The notes: generated by a model from the letters alone, not told the origin. A stretch of DNA of 21,574 nucleotides from Elusimicrobiota bacterium (GCA_023398295.1 JAEWSL010000054.1:1-21574), one strand, 5' to 3'. Numbered from the stretch's first letter, positions 14,630-20,882 are shown. A program made the numbers and translations.

Positions 14630-16753
14630 TTAAAAAGAACTGGGCTCGGTGCCTTTCTTAAAAGACTCCAAAAATTTATTTTTATCTGTCGGCAGGGCCA
14701 GTTTTCCAGTTTCGGGATTTACAAACGCAAAGGAAATTCCTTCCGGCACGGGGAAGTCTTTTACGGGCTCGTCTTTTAGGACTTCCTGCATAATATCTGT
14801 CCACCAGTAGGCCACGGTGCCGCCGCCGGTCCATTTTGCGCTGTCCTGGGAAGTATCATCGTCGTAACCCATCCATGCGGCCGCGGCGATATCCGGCGTC
14901 ATGCCTATAAACCACATATCTCTGTGATTTTGCGATGTGCCCGTCTTGCCCGCAAGCGGTCGTTTTAAGGCGCGCGCCGCGCCGCCCGTGCCGCGCGCTA
15001 CGACGCCTTTCATCATATTTATGAGGATATAGCTGTCCTGGGGGGAAAACGCGGCTTTTTCAGTTGGGGTATGCTGTTCCAGCACGCGGCCGTTTTTATC
15101 TTCCACGCGTTCAATTGCGTACTCCGGCACGTAGATGCCGTTATTGGCAAAAGTGCTCATAGCTGAAATAAGCTCGTCTAAAGAAACAACCGAAACGCCT
15201 AAAGCCAAAGCCGGCGCGTTTGGCAAATTGGAAGTTATGCCGGCCCTGCGCGCGGTGTTGACGGCGTTTCTTATGCCTACGGCGTCAATTAAATTTACCG
15301 CGACAATATTTTTTGAAAGCTCAAGCCCGCGTCTTAAAGTTACAAAACCCGATGACTTGCCCCCAAAGTTTTTGGGCGCCCAAACGTCAAAATCTTTACT
15401 GTACATAAAAGGCTGCGCGGCAAGGTCAAGGGAATACTGGTCTTTAGCTTCGTCAAAGGTGCGCCAGTTTTTGCCGTCGTAATAAAAGACCATTTCCAAA
15501 TCGCTTACCAGGGAGGAGGGCGTGTATCCCTTTTCAATTGCCGTCATCCAGACGAACGGTTTGAAGGAAGAGCCCGGCTGCCTTTTGGCCTGCGTCGCGC
15601 GGTTGAAGCGGGAATCTTCATAGTCCCTGCCGCCTATCATAATGCGTATTGCGCCGCTTTTAACGTCGCGCGCAAAGAACGCGCCCTGCAGTTTGGGATA
15701 TTCCTCCTGCACTTTTTGCTCTTGGGCGGGGGTTTCTTCTTCGGTAACGGTTTCTTCTTCTTCGGGCAGAGTTTCGTCAATTATTTCTATGCCTAAATTT
15801 TGCGCTATTTTTTTATCGTACTCAAACAGACGGTCGTTCATAATTTTTTCGGCTGCGGCCTGTTTTTCAATGTCTATTGTGGTGTAGATGTTAAGGCCGC
15901 CCTTCCAAAAAGTTTCCATGCCGTATTTAGGCTCTAAAATTCTTCGCACATATTCTATAAAGTAACGGCCGGGCACAATTTCTGCGGTTTTACGCTCGGG
16001 CAGAGACTCCTCTTTGGCGGCCTGGGCTTCCTGGGCTGTTATGAAGCCGGTTTCATGCATGGAGTTAAGCACAAGCGCGCGGCGCATTTTGGCCAGCTGC
16101 GGATTGGAAAACGGGTTATATCTGCTGGGCAGCGGGATAATGCCCACAAGCATGGCGCTTTCGCCTAAAGTGAGGTCGCTTAAATCTTTGTCAAAGTATT
16201 TTTTAGCCGCGGCCTTCACGCCGTAGGCGCCTTCGCCCAAATAAATTTCGTTTAAGTAAAACTGCAAAATTTCCTGTTTGCTGAAAAGATGCTCTATCTG
16301 CACGGCCAAAAATATTTCGCGTATTTTGCGGATAATTTTCTTTTCTTTAGTCAGAAAAACGCCGCGAGAAAGCTGCTGGGTTACCGTGCTGCCGCCCTGG
16401 GCTCTTTTGCCCAAAACGATATCGCTTAAGAAAGCGCGCGATATGCCTTTTATGGAAACCCCGCCGTGATTAAAAAAGTTTCTGTCCTCCATGGCGATAA
16501 CGGCGTTCTGTATGTCAACGGGTATATCCTCAAGAGGAACAAGCTGTCTTTTTTCTACGGAAAACTCGTAAATAAGGTTATTATTTCTGTCAAACACTTT
16601 GGTGGTAAGGGAGGGGGTATATTCTTCCAGCTCGTAGACGGGCGGAATGCCGCTTAGAATATAATAGCAAACGCCGGCCGCCGCAAGAATAAAAAACAGC
16701 GCCGCCGCAACGCAGCAAAACCAGAAGAATTTGGACTTAAATATACGCCCCAT
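14630..16753 (-). CDS. Class A penicillin-binding protein (PBP1A-like, bifunctional)
   Basis: Inner-membrane enzyme that polymerises lipid II and cross-links peptidoglycan. The product is 707 aa. A single N-terminal anchor spans about 9-33. The GT51 glycosyltransferase has catalytic Glu89 in AMEDRNFFNHGG, then GGSTVTQQL (120-128), KIREIFLA and LNEIYLG. The transpeptidase has the three active-site motifs Ser395-x-x-Lys398 (GSSFKPF), Ser480-Lys-Asn482 and Lys603-Thr-Gly605 (AGKTGTS). A very acidic stretch at about 326-351 (EEEE, TEEE) lies between the domains and is probably a loop. No Shine-Dalgarno precedes the ATG at 16751-16753; TATAAT ends 8 nt upstream. It is divergent from nfeD-SPFH across the palindrome at 16798-16831. 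Family call is firm; the exact orthologue (mrcA/pbpF/ponA type) is not decided. Confidence 0.96.
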   Translation of the reverse strand: MGRIFKSKFFWFCCVAAALFFILAAAGVCYYILSGIPPVYELEEYTPSLTTKVFDRNNNLIYEFSVEKRQLVPLEDIPVDIQNAVIAMEDRNFFNHGGVSIKGISRAFLSDIVLGKRAQGGSTVTQQLSRGVFLTKEKKIIRKIREIFLAVQIEHLFSKQEILQFYLNEIYLGEGAYGVKAAAKKYFDKDLSDLTLGESAMLVGIIPLPSRYNPFSNPQLAKMRRALVLNSMHETGFITAQEAQAAKEESLPERKTAEIVPGRYFIEYVRRILEPKYGMETFWKGGLNIYTTIDIEKQAAAEKIMNDRLFEYDKKIAQNLGIEIIDETLPEEEETVTEEETPAQEQKVQEEYPKLQGAFFARDVKSGAIRIMIGGRDYEDSRFNRATQAKRQPGSSFKPFVWMTAIEKGYTPSSLVSDLEMVFYYDGKNWRTFDEAKDQYSLDLAAQPFMYSKDFDVWAPKNFGGKSSGFVTLRRGLELSKNIVAVNLIDAVGIRNAVNTARRAGITSNLPNAPALALGVSVVSLDELISAMSTFANNGIYVPEYAIERVEDKNGRVLEQHTPTEKAAFSPQDSYILINMMKGVVARGTGGAARALKRPLAGKTGTSQNHRDMWFIGMTPDIAAAAWMGYDDDTSQDSAKWTGGGTVAYWWTDIMQEVLKDEPVKDFPVPEGISFAFVNPETGKLALPTDKNKFLESFKKGTEPSSF

Positions 16754-16761
16754 ATATATAA

Positions 16762-16767
16762 ATTATA
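16762..16767 (-). promoter_or_regulatory. -10 element of the PBP gene (leaderless)
   Basis: Reads TATAAT on the minus strand and ends 8 nt before the ATG, so transcription should start within 1-2 nt of the start codon. The -35 position is GCGCGC, with no resemblance to TTGACA, so an activator may be needed. Confidence 0.55.
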
Positions 16768-16797
16768 CAAAGTTTACCGTTTGCGCGCGCGCGGCGG

Positions 16798-16831
16798 CCG
16801 AAGCGGCAAAGTTAAAACTTTGCCGCTTCGG
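16798..16831. promoter_or_regulatory. Perfect 16-bp palindrome between divergent PBP and nfeD promoters
   Basis: The left arm CCGAAGCGGCAAAGTT (16798-16813) and right arm AACTTTGCCGCTTCGG (16816-16831) are exact reverse complements with an AA centre. There is no T-run, and it lies upstream of both genes, so it is not a terminator for either. The centre (16814.5) is equally far from the two -10 boxes. It is flanked by two direct copies of GCGGCGGCC (16791-16799 and 16846-16854). A regulator operator is the most likely reading. Confidence 0.65.
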
Positions 16832-16838
16832 ATATTTA

Positions 16839-16868
16839 TTGCCTTGCGGCGGCCAAAATTGGTATATT
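16839..16868 (+). promoter_or_regulatory. Promoter of the nfeD-SPFH operon
   Basis: TTGCCT (16839-16844), 18-bp spacer, then TATATT (16863-16868) with TGG before it, an extended -10. Predicted start is near 16875, giving a short leader with GGAGGG at 16884-16889. Confidence 0.6.
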
Positions 16869-16894
16869 ATAAAAAACGGTAACGGAGGGTTCTT

Positions 16895-17323
16895 ATGCCG
16901 CCCCTTTATTGGGTTATTTTAGCGATAGTGCTTTTTATAGGAGAGGTTTTTACTTTTGACTTTTCCTTAAGTTGTTTTGGCGTGGGCTGCCTGCTTGCGG
17001 CTTTAATGAGCTGGCTTGGGCTCAGCATTTATTGGCAGGTGTTAGGGCTTTCGGCGGCGATTGCCGTTTTGTTTTTCACGCTGCGTCCGCTTATCCTAAA
17101 AAGTCTTAACAAGAAAGCGGCGGGATACAAGAGCAACGCCGAGGCGCTTGTAGGCGCAAAGGCGGTTGTGAGCAATGTGTCGCCGGAAGATAAAACGCGC
17201 GCTCAGGCGCGTTTTGACGGCGATGTGTGGCCCGTTATTTGCGACAAAGAGCTTGAAGAGGGACAAATTGTCGCGGTTGAAAAGGTGGAAGGCATTACCC
17301 TAAAGGTAAAAAAGGAGGAGTAA
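16895..17323 (+). CDS. NfeD-like membrane protein (short type)
   Basis: Small inner-membrane protein that in many bacteria is encoded next to an SPFH/stomatin-like protein and is thought to work with it in membrane microdomain or protein quality-control functions. The 142 aa product has hydrophobic segments at about 4-20, 26-42 and 47-66, then a soluble OB-fold domain (about 78-140). The usual NfeD features are there: LVGAKAVVSNVSPE, the conserved ARFDGDVWPV, and EEGQIVAVEKVEGITLKVK at the end. It lacks the N-terminal serine-protease-like domain of long NfeD. GGAGGG at 16884-16889 is a good ribosome site. Its TAA is directly followed by the ATG of the SPFH gene, with that gene's ribosome site inside the nfeD 3' end. 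Confidence 0.92.
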   Translation: MPPLYWVILAIVLFIGEVFTFDFSLSCFGVGCLLAALMSWLGLSIYWQVLGLSAAIAVLFFTLRPLILKSLNKKAAGYKSNAEALVGAKAVVSNVSPEDKTRAQARFDGDVWPVICDKELEEGQIVAVEKVEGITLKVKKEE

Positions 17324-18307
17324 ATGGAAGGAAGCGTAATTTTAATCGGAGTTATAATTGCCTTTGTGGTGGTTTTTTTCTCCAAGGCTATTTTGATTGT
17401 AAAACAGGCGGAAGTTATTATTATTGAGAGGTTGGGCAGATATAAAGAAACCTTGGCCTCGGGCCCTAATCTGATAGTGCCGATTATTGACAAGCCGCGC
17501 AAAATAGAGTGGAAATACTCCCGCGATATGAACGGGCGGTTGATTTCCTACAGCGAGATGCTGGACAGAATTGACCTCAGGGAAACAGTCTATGACTTCC
17601 CCAGTCAGGACGTTATTACCAAAGATAACGTAAGCATACGCATAAGCGCGCTGATTTATTTTCAAGTAACCGATTCTTTGCGCGTCGCTTACGAAGTTGC
17701 CAGCCTTCCTCTTGCCATAGAAAAACTTACTCAGACCACCTTGAGAAATTTAATAGGCGAGCTGGAGCTTGACCAAACTTTGATATCGCGCGAAACCATT
17801 AACGCCAAGCTGCGCGCTATTTTAGACGAAGCCTCAAATAAATGGGGCGTTAAAGTAAACCGCGTTGAACTGCAGGATATCACGCCGCCGCCGGCGATAC
17901 GCGATGCTATGGAAAAACAAATGAAGGCCGAGCGTGAACGCCGCGCCGTCATTTTGGAAGCCGAGGGCGCAAAACGCTCTCAGATTCTTAAAGCCGAAGG
18001 CGAAAAAGAAGCCGCCATTAATAAAGCCGAGGGCGAAAAGCGCGCAAGAATCCTTGAGGCCGAAGGCCTCGCGGAAGCAAAAGTTAAAGTAGCCCAGGGT
18101 GAAACGGAGGCTATCAAAATCGTCGCCAACAACGTTAAGGACTACTCCAACCCGGCCAACTACCTAATATCCATCAAGTACATTGAGGCTTTGCAAAAGA
18201 TGGTTGACGGCAAGGATAATAAGCTTGTTTATATGCCTTACGAGGCCAGCGGCATTTTAGGCGCGGTCGGCGCGGTAAAAGAGCTTGTTGAGCAAAACAA
18301 AAAATAA
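17324..18307 (+). CDS. SPFH/stomatin-like protein (QmcA/paraslipin type)
   Basis: Membrane-anchored scaffold protein, 327 aa. A single N-terminal hydrophobic segment (about 5-28) is followed by the SPFH domain (about 28-190), with VKQAEVIIIERLGRYKETLASGPNLIVPIID, the VYDFPSQDVITKDNVSI block and LRNLIGELELDQTL typical of QmcA/slipin proteins. A helical region with AEGEK-type repeats (about 205-262: LEAEGAKR, LKAEGEKEA, NKAEGEKRA, LEAEGLAEA) should form a coiled coil that drives oligomerisation. The C-terminal VYMPYEASGILGAVG motif is the usual conserved tail. It starts immediately after the nfeD stop (GGAGG in the nfeD 3' end) and ends in the terminator at 18332-18369. The pair is conserved across bacteria. 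Confidence 0.95.
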   Translation: MEGSVILIGVIIAFVVVFFSKAILIVKQAEVIIIERLGRYKETLASGPNLIVPIIDKPRKIEWKYSRDMNGRLISYSEMLDRIDLRETVYDFPSQDVITKDNVSIRISALIYFQVTDSLRVAYEVASLPLAIEKLTQTTLRNLIGELELDQTLISRETINAKLRAILDEASNKWGVKVNRVELQDITPPPAIRDAMEKQMKAERERRAVILEAEGAKRSQILKAEGEKEAAINKAEGEKRARILEAEGLAEAKVKVAQGETEAIKIVANNVKDYSNPANYLISIKYIEALQKMVDGKDNKLVYMPYEASGILGAVGAVKELVEQNKK

Positions 18308-18331
18308 AAGATAAGCTTGCTTACGATTTAC

Positions 18332-18369
18332 AAAGAACCGCAAACAGATTTTATTTGCGGTTCTTTTTA
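18332..18369 (+). terminator. Intrinsic terminator after the SPFH gene
   Basis: Arms AAAGAACCGCAAA (18332-18344) and TTTGCGGTTCTTT (18354-18366) pair perfectly over 13 bp around a 9-nt loop, followed by a T-run. Confidence 0.92.
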
Positions 18370-18447
18370 TAATAATTTTTATAGTGCGGATATGAAATTG
18401 CGGCTTTTATATTTTGTAAGGCTGTAATTTATAACCCTCTGAAAGTT

Positions 18448-18456
18448 TGGTATAAT
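18448..18456 (+). promoter_or_regulatory. Extended -10 promoter of tRNA-Val
   Basis: TGG followed by a perfect TATAAT. TTTATA at 18428-18433 is a four-of-six -35 at a 17-bp spacing. It would give a roughly 60-nt leader before the tRNA, which contains a small TCCGC/GCGGA hairpin. Confidence 0.7.
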
Positions 18457-18523
18457 ATATGAAGCAGAAAGTCCGCGGTTTAGGCGGATTTGGCGTTAAA
18501 ATTAAGAATTTACGATTAAGAAA

Positions 18524-18595
18524 GCCCAGTTGGCGCAGTGGTAGCGCGTTCCCTTGACATGGGAAAGGTCACAGGTTCAAATCCTGTACTGGGCA
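18524..18595 (+). tRNA. tRNA-Val (anticodon GAC)
   Basis: Complete 72-nt cloverleaf: acceptor GCCCAGT pairs with ACTGGGC; D stem GCGC/GCGC; anticodon stem TTCCC/GGGAA with loop TTGACAT (anticodon GAC, reading GUC and GUU); T stem ACAGG/CCTGT with loop TTCAAAT; discriminator A. The 3' CCA is not encoded. The last three bases also form the foot of the hairpin at 18593-18627. The 3' 18 bases are duplicated 193 bp downstream. Confidence 0.97.
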
Positions 18596-18605
18596 TATTT
18601 TTATG
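18578..18605 (+). repeat. 28-bp direct repeat, copy 1 (tRNA-Val 3' end)
   Basis: Spans the 3' half of the T-loop, the T-stem and acceptor 3' strands and ten bases beyond. It is identical to 18771-18798. Same-orientation duplication of a tRNA 3' end is the usual footprint of site-specific integration. Confidence 0.9.
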
Positions 18606-18627
18606 CCCCAAGGGCATAAAAATGTGC
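18593..18627 (+). terminator. Hairpin at the tRNA-Val 3' end (probable terminator or processing signal)
   Basis: GCATATTTTTATGCCC (18593-18608) and GGGCATAAAAATGTGC (18612-18627) form a 16-bp stem with one T-G pair and a CAA loop. It begins inside the tRNA acceptor end. The T5 run is in the left arm, and no T-run follows the right arm, so its role as a terminator is uncertain. Confidence 0.5.
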
Positions 18628-18634
18628 GCGTGTA

Positions 18635-18658
18635 GGCGCAACAACTGCTTGTTGCGCC
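18635..18658. repeat. 10-bp perfect inverted repeat
   Basis: GGCGCAACAA, loop CTGC, TTGTTGCGCC. It is not followed by a T-run. It is one of a row of hairpins between the two copies of the tRNA 3' end. Confidence 0.85.
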
Positions 18659-18660
18659 GT

Positions 18661-18779
18661 CAGGATTTGAAAGGCGGAGTATTGTCTGAGTTTGAGCCGC
18701 TTAAGCGGCGAAAGGCGAAGACCGCGAGCCCGGCCTGCAGAAAATTTCCGTCAGGAAATTTATCGGAAGGCAAATCCTG
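18661..18779. mobile_element. 119-bp inverted-repeat-bounded structured unit (possible MITE-like or RNA element)
   Basis: Starts with CAGGATTTG (18661-18669) and ends with its exact reverse complement CAAATCCTG (18771-18779). Both match the tRNA T-arm sequence. Inside are GCCGC-TTAA-GCGGC (18696-18709) and AAATTTCC-GTCA-GGAAATTT (18742-18761), and a possible GCGG/TCT to AGA/CCGC pairing that encloses the first. The 9-mer CCGTCAGGA occurs at 18657 and 18748. The unit could fold into a multi-branched structure. It has no coding capacity that I can support. Whether it moves or is transcribed is unknown; the class assignment is tentative. Confidence 0.45.
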
Positions 18780-18798
18780 TACTGGGCATATTTTTATG
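18771..18798 (+). repeat. 28-bp direct repeat, copy 2 (tRNA-Val 3' end)
   Basis: Exact copy of 18578-18605. There is no D-arm or anticodon arm before it, so it is not a second tRNA gene. It could be the attachment-site partner of copy 1 or a remnant of a past recombination. Confidence 0.9.
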
Positions 18799-18842
18799 TC
18801 CCTAAAGGGCATAAAAATATGCCCGTTTTACGGAGCGGGCAT
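18784..18842 (+). repeat. Two overlapping hairpins after the second repeat copy
   Basis: The first hairpin is 18784-18802 with 18807-18824, an 18-bp stem with one bulged T at 18799 and loop TAAA. The second is ATGCCCG (18819-18825) with CGGGCAT (18836-18842). They share bases 18819-18824, so only one can form fully. Downstream to 18920 I see only AT-rich sequence. Confidence 0.75.
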
Positions 18843-18923
18843 ATTAACTTTTCTATGATTTAATATTTGGCGGTATGATATTTATCAACGTATTATAAGC
18901 AGCCGATATCTTTGCTTAAATAT

Positions 18924-18953
18924 TTGCTTTTCATTAAATAAATTTGCTATATT
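18924..18953 (+). promoter_or_regulatory. Promoter of the phage-like cassette
   Basis: TTGCTT (18924-18929), 18-bp spacer, TATATT (18948-18953) preceded by TGC, an extended -10. The start would fall near 18960, immediately before the hairpin at 18964. Confidence 0.6.
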
Positions 18954-18963
18954 AAGAACGAAG

Positions 18964-19008
18964 AGAGCCGTCCTGATTAAAGGAGGGCTCTTTTTGTATT
19001 AAAGAGCC
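18964..19008 (+). promoter_or_regulatory. Putative attenuator: terminator hairpin with competing hairpin
   Basis: Hairpin A pairs AGAGCC plus TCCT (18964-18974) with AGGA plus GGCTCT (18981-18991), with one G-G mismatch and a 6-nt loop. T5 (18991-18995) follows, an intrinsic terminator. Hairpin B pairs GGCTCTTT (18986-18993) with AAAGAGCC (19001-19008), 8 bp perfect. B uses the right arm of A, so A and B exclude each other, and B is not followed by T's. The arrangement sits in the leader of the 101 aa gene, whose ribosome site AAAGGAAG follows at 19012. Confidence 0.55.
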
Positions 19009-19024
19009 TCCAAAGGAAGCTCAA

Positions 19025-19330
19025 ATGATAATAACAAACCTTTCAACTTCCCCTATAATAAACATATCCGTGAATTTAAGGGATTTCTCTAACCATATAG
19101 GAGGCCGAAGTTCATGCGTACAGGTTTTGGCCACGGGCGTTGTCAGCTCCGGCGTGCCGAAACTTACTGTCAGCTTTGACAATCAAAACTTTTATCCTCT
19201 AAGAGATGAAACTAACGCTCAAGTCGGACTGGCGTCCGGCGTTCCCGTTTTTCTTGATTTTGTCAACGCTTATATAAAAGTGGACTTAACCGGCGTAGTT
19301 TCCGAAGATTTAAGGGTGGAGGTGCAATAA
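19025..19330 (+). CDS. Hypothetical protein, probable phage tail-module component
   Basis: A 101 aa protein with no signal peptide and no membrane segment. It alternates hydrophobic and polar residues (VQVLATGVVSSG, KLTVSFDNQNFYPL, AYIKVDLTG) in a way that suggests a small beta-sandwich. The phrase SFDNQNFYPL, followed by a short strand-rich end, resembles small virion proteins encoded beside tail fibres, but I cannot name a family. ATG at 19025 has AAAGGAAG at 19012-19019. Its stop overlaps the next start (TAATG, 19328-19332), so the two are translationally coupled. It is the first gene of a three-gene cassette with its own promoter and attenuator-like leader. Confidence 0.65.
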   Translation: MIITNLSTSPIINISVNLRDFSNHIGGRSSCVQVLATGVVSSGVPKLTVSFDNQNFYPLRDETNAQVGLASGVPVFLDFVNAYIKVDLTGVVSEDLRVEVQ

Positions 19331-20643
19331 TGTTAAGAAGCACTATTGTAAGGAAACCGCTGGCCGATATTTCGTCTAAGGAAGATGTTTCCAATAAAAC
19401 CTCTGATTATACCCTTAACAATCAAAGCGCGTACCCTAACAGCAAGGCTCTCCACGACGGCCTGGCGAAAAAATATACGGCTAACGCGTACGGCAAAATA
19501 AATTCCGCCGATATTGAAGATTGGCAGCCTTGCGCCGACTGGCCCGATATCCGCTCTGCCGCGCTGTCTAATTCCATTTACTTGCTTGCCGCCCACTCCG
19601 CTGATTTTACTTCTTACGATAACCTCGGCCTTAAGGCCACCGTTTCCGGCGGTTATAAAGTCTTCATTGACGGCGTGCAGTACGGCTCAACTTACGCAAG
19701 CGGAGTGCAATGCTCCATAACCTGGAGCACCGCAGGCATTTCCACGGGCTATGACATTACCACCCCTTCCTCCTTAAGAGCCCACATTATCAGGATTACG
19801 CCCGCCGTCGCCTCCGATACTTTAACGGCTTTTCGCTGTGCAAGGGTGGCCGATTCTGGTATGGAAACGCAAGGCGTTTTATGGGCTCATTTTACCACCG
19901 TCAATTTTATGACGCTTTCTAACTTCTTATGCACGGGAAACGCATACGCAAATCCTTCCGCAAGGGCAATTACTTCCATAAGCACGCTCAAGACGGATAA
20001 TTTGACCGCAGCGTTTAACTCCGCCGAAAGCCTTTCGTATCTGCCCGTTATTGAGTATAACAATATATCCTCCAGCGCTTTTTTTACGGCTTTCTATCAT
20101 ACTTATGCTTTGAAAAAAGTAACCTTTAAGAATGTAATCATTACATATCTTTCTTATGCTTTTGTAGGAAGCGCAATAGAACAGATTATTTTAGATAATT
20201 CCTCAATAACTTTGAGCGGGGATAATTCCTATGCGTTCCATCAATGCTACCAGCTTAAGCAATTGCCGACGATGAATTTATCGGCTGTTACGCTTGCTAA
20301 TGAGTTTTTAACTTACGCGTCTTCTTTACAGCAGGCTACTATATTTGATTTATCGGGTTCGGCCTCCGTAACAAGGCTGGGTATATACGGCTCTGCTACC
20401 TATAAGATGACGAACTTAAAAGGCCTTACGGTATCTTCTTCCGCGCCCTTTACGGGCACAAGCCCGCAGATTAACGTGAGTTATACGGGGCTGGAGCGTG
20501 CTGCGCTTATAGCTTTATTTACTTCTCTTCCGACGGTAAGCGCGGGGCAGATAGTAAATATAGTAGGCGCAACGGGCGCGGCGGCTTTAACGGCCGAAGA
20601 CATCGCCATAGCCAACGTCAAAGGCTGGACGGTAACAAGATAA
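19330..20643 (+). CDS. Tail-fibre-like protein with leucine-rich (BspA-type) repeats
   Basis: A 437 aa protein without a signal peptide. The N-terminal part (about 15-50: SSKEDVSNKTSDYTLNNQ then AYPNSKALHDGLAKKY) resembles the tail-fibre segment common in phages of gut bacteria (NKS-T..., YPS-x-KAV). A middle beta-rich region (about 85-170) has paired GVQ turns. From about 215 to 375 there are irregular LRRs of the BspA kind (LPVIEYNNISSSAFFTAFYH, LKKVTFKNVIITYLSYAF, IEQIILDNSSITLSG, LKQLPTMNLSAV). The C-terminus LTAEDIAIANVKGWTVT is a sequence I associate with phage tail and adhesin proteins. GGAGG sits just before the overlapped start. A receptor-binding or adhesive role is inferred. Lack of a signal peptide argues against a normally secreted BspA protein and for a virion-type one. 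Confidence 0.7.
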   Translation: MLRSTIVRKPLADISSKEDVSNKTSDYTLNNQSAYPNSKALHDGLAKKYTANAYGKINSADIEDWQPCADWPDIRSAALSNSIYLLAAHSADFTSYDNLGLKATVSGGYKVFIDGVQYGSTYASGVQCSITWSTAGISTGYDITTPSSLRAHIIRITPAVASDTLTAFRCARVADSGMETQGVLWAHFTTVNFMTLSNFLCTGNAYANPSARAITSISTLKTDNLTAAFNSAESLSYLPVIEYNNISSSAFFTAFYHTYALKKVTFKNVIITYLSYAFVGSAIEQIILDNSSITLSGDNSYAFHQCYQLKQLPTMNLSAVTLANEFLTYASSLQQATIFDLSGSASVTRLGIYGSATYKMTNLKGLTVSSSAPFTGTSPQINVSYTGLERAALIALFTSLPTVSAGQIVNIVGATGAAALTAEDIAIANVKGWTVTR

Positions 20644-20669
20644 CGACAATAAGATAAAGAGGTTTAACT

Positions 20670-20849
20670 ATGCTATACAAGAAAATTGAAAACCCCGAAG
20701 GCGCGTACCAGGACAATGACGGAAACCGCTATGACTTGCTTGAGTGCAGCGAGGCTTTTACGCCGGAGGGCTTAAACGTAGGTTTTACGGAGTTTGAAAA
20801 TATTGAGGAAGCCGAGGAAGGTTTTGGGCTAGAAGAAATAAACGCCTGA
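20670..20849 (+). CDS. Small acidic protein of the tail-fibre cassette
   Basis: A 59 aa frame starting at ATG 20670 with AAAGAGG (20656-20662) at 7 nt. It begins MLYKKIENPEGAYQDNDGNR, has a central YDLLECSEAFTPEGLNVGF, and a Glu-rich end (EEAEEGFGLEEINA). It is 26 bp after the fibre gene on the same strand and before the terminator at 20883-20908. Short acidic proteins often follow fibre genes in phages, sometimes as fibre-assembly helpers; that role is an inference from position only. Codon choice matches the neighbours and the ribosome site is good, so I consider it a real gene. Confidence 0.7.
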   Translation: MLYKKIENPEGAYQDNDGNRYDLLECSEAFTPEGLNVGFTEFENIEEAEEGFGLEEINA

Positions 20850-20882
20850 GCCAAACTAAAACAATAATAATTAACCGCCTGT

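Noticed and set aside
18771..18790. Second tRNA-Val gene
   Set aside because: Only the 3' T-arm/acceptor part is duplicated; no D-arm or anticodon arm precedes it.
18593..18842. CRISPR array
   Set aside because: The repeats are two direct copies plus unrelated hairpins; no regular spacing and no cas genes.
18538..18858. 106-codon plus-strand reading frame over the tRNA and hairpin region
   Set aside because: It begins inside the tRNA and runs through palindromes; its translation (GSNPV type) is the usual spurious product of tRNA sequence.
19330..20643. Diversity-generating retroelement target gene
   Set aside because: No reverse transcriptase or template repeat is seen, and the protein has LRRs, not a C-type-lectin end.
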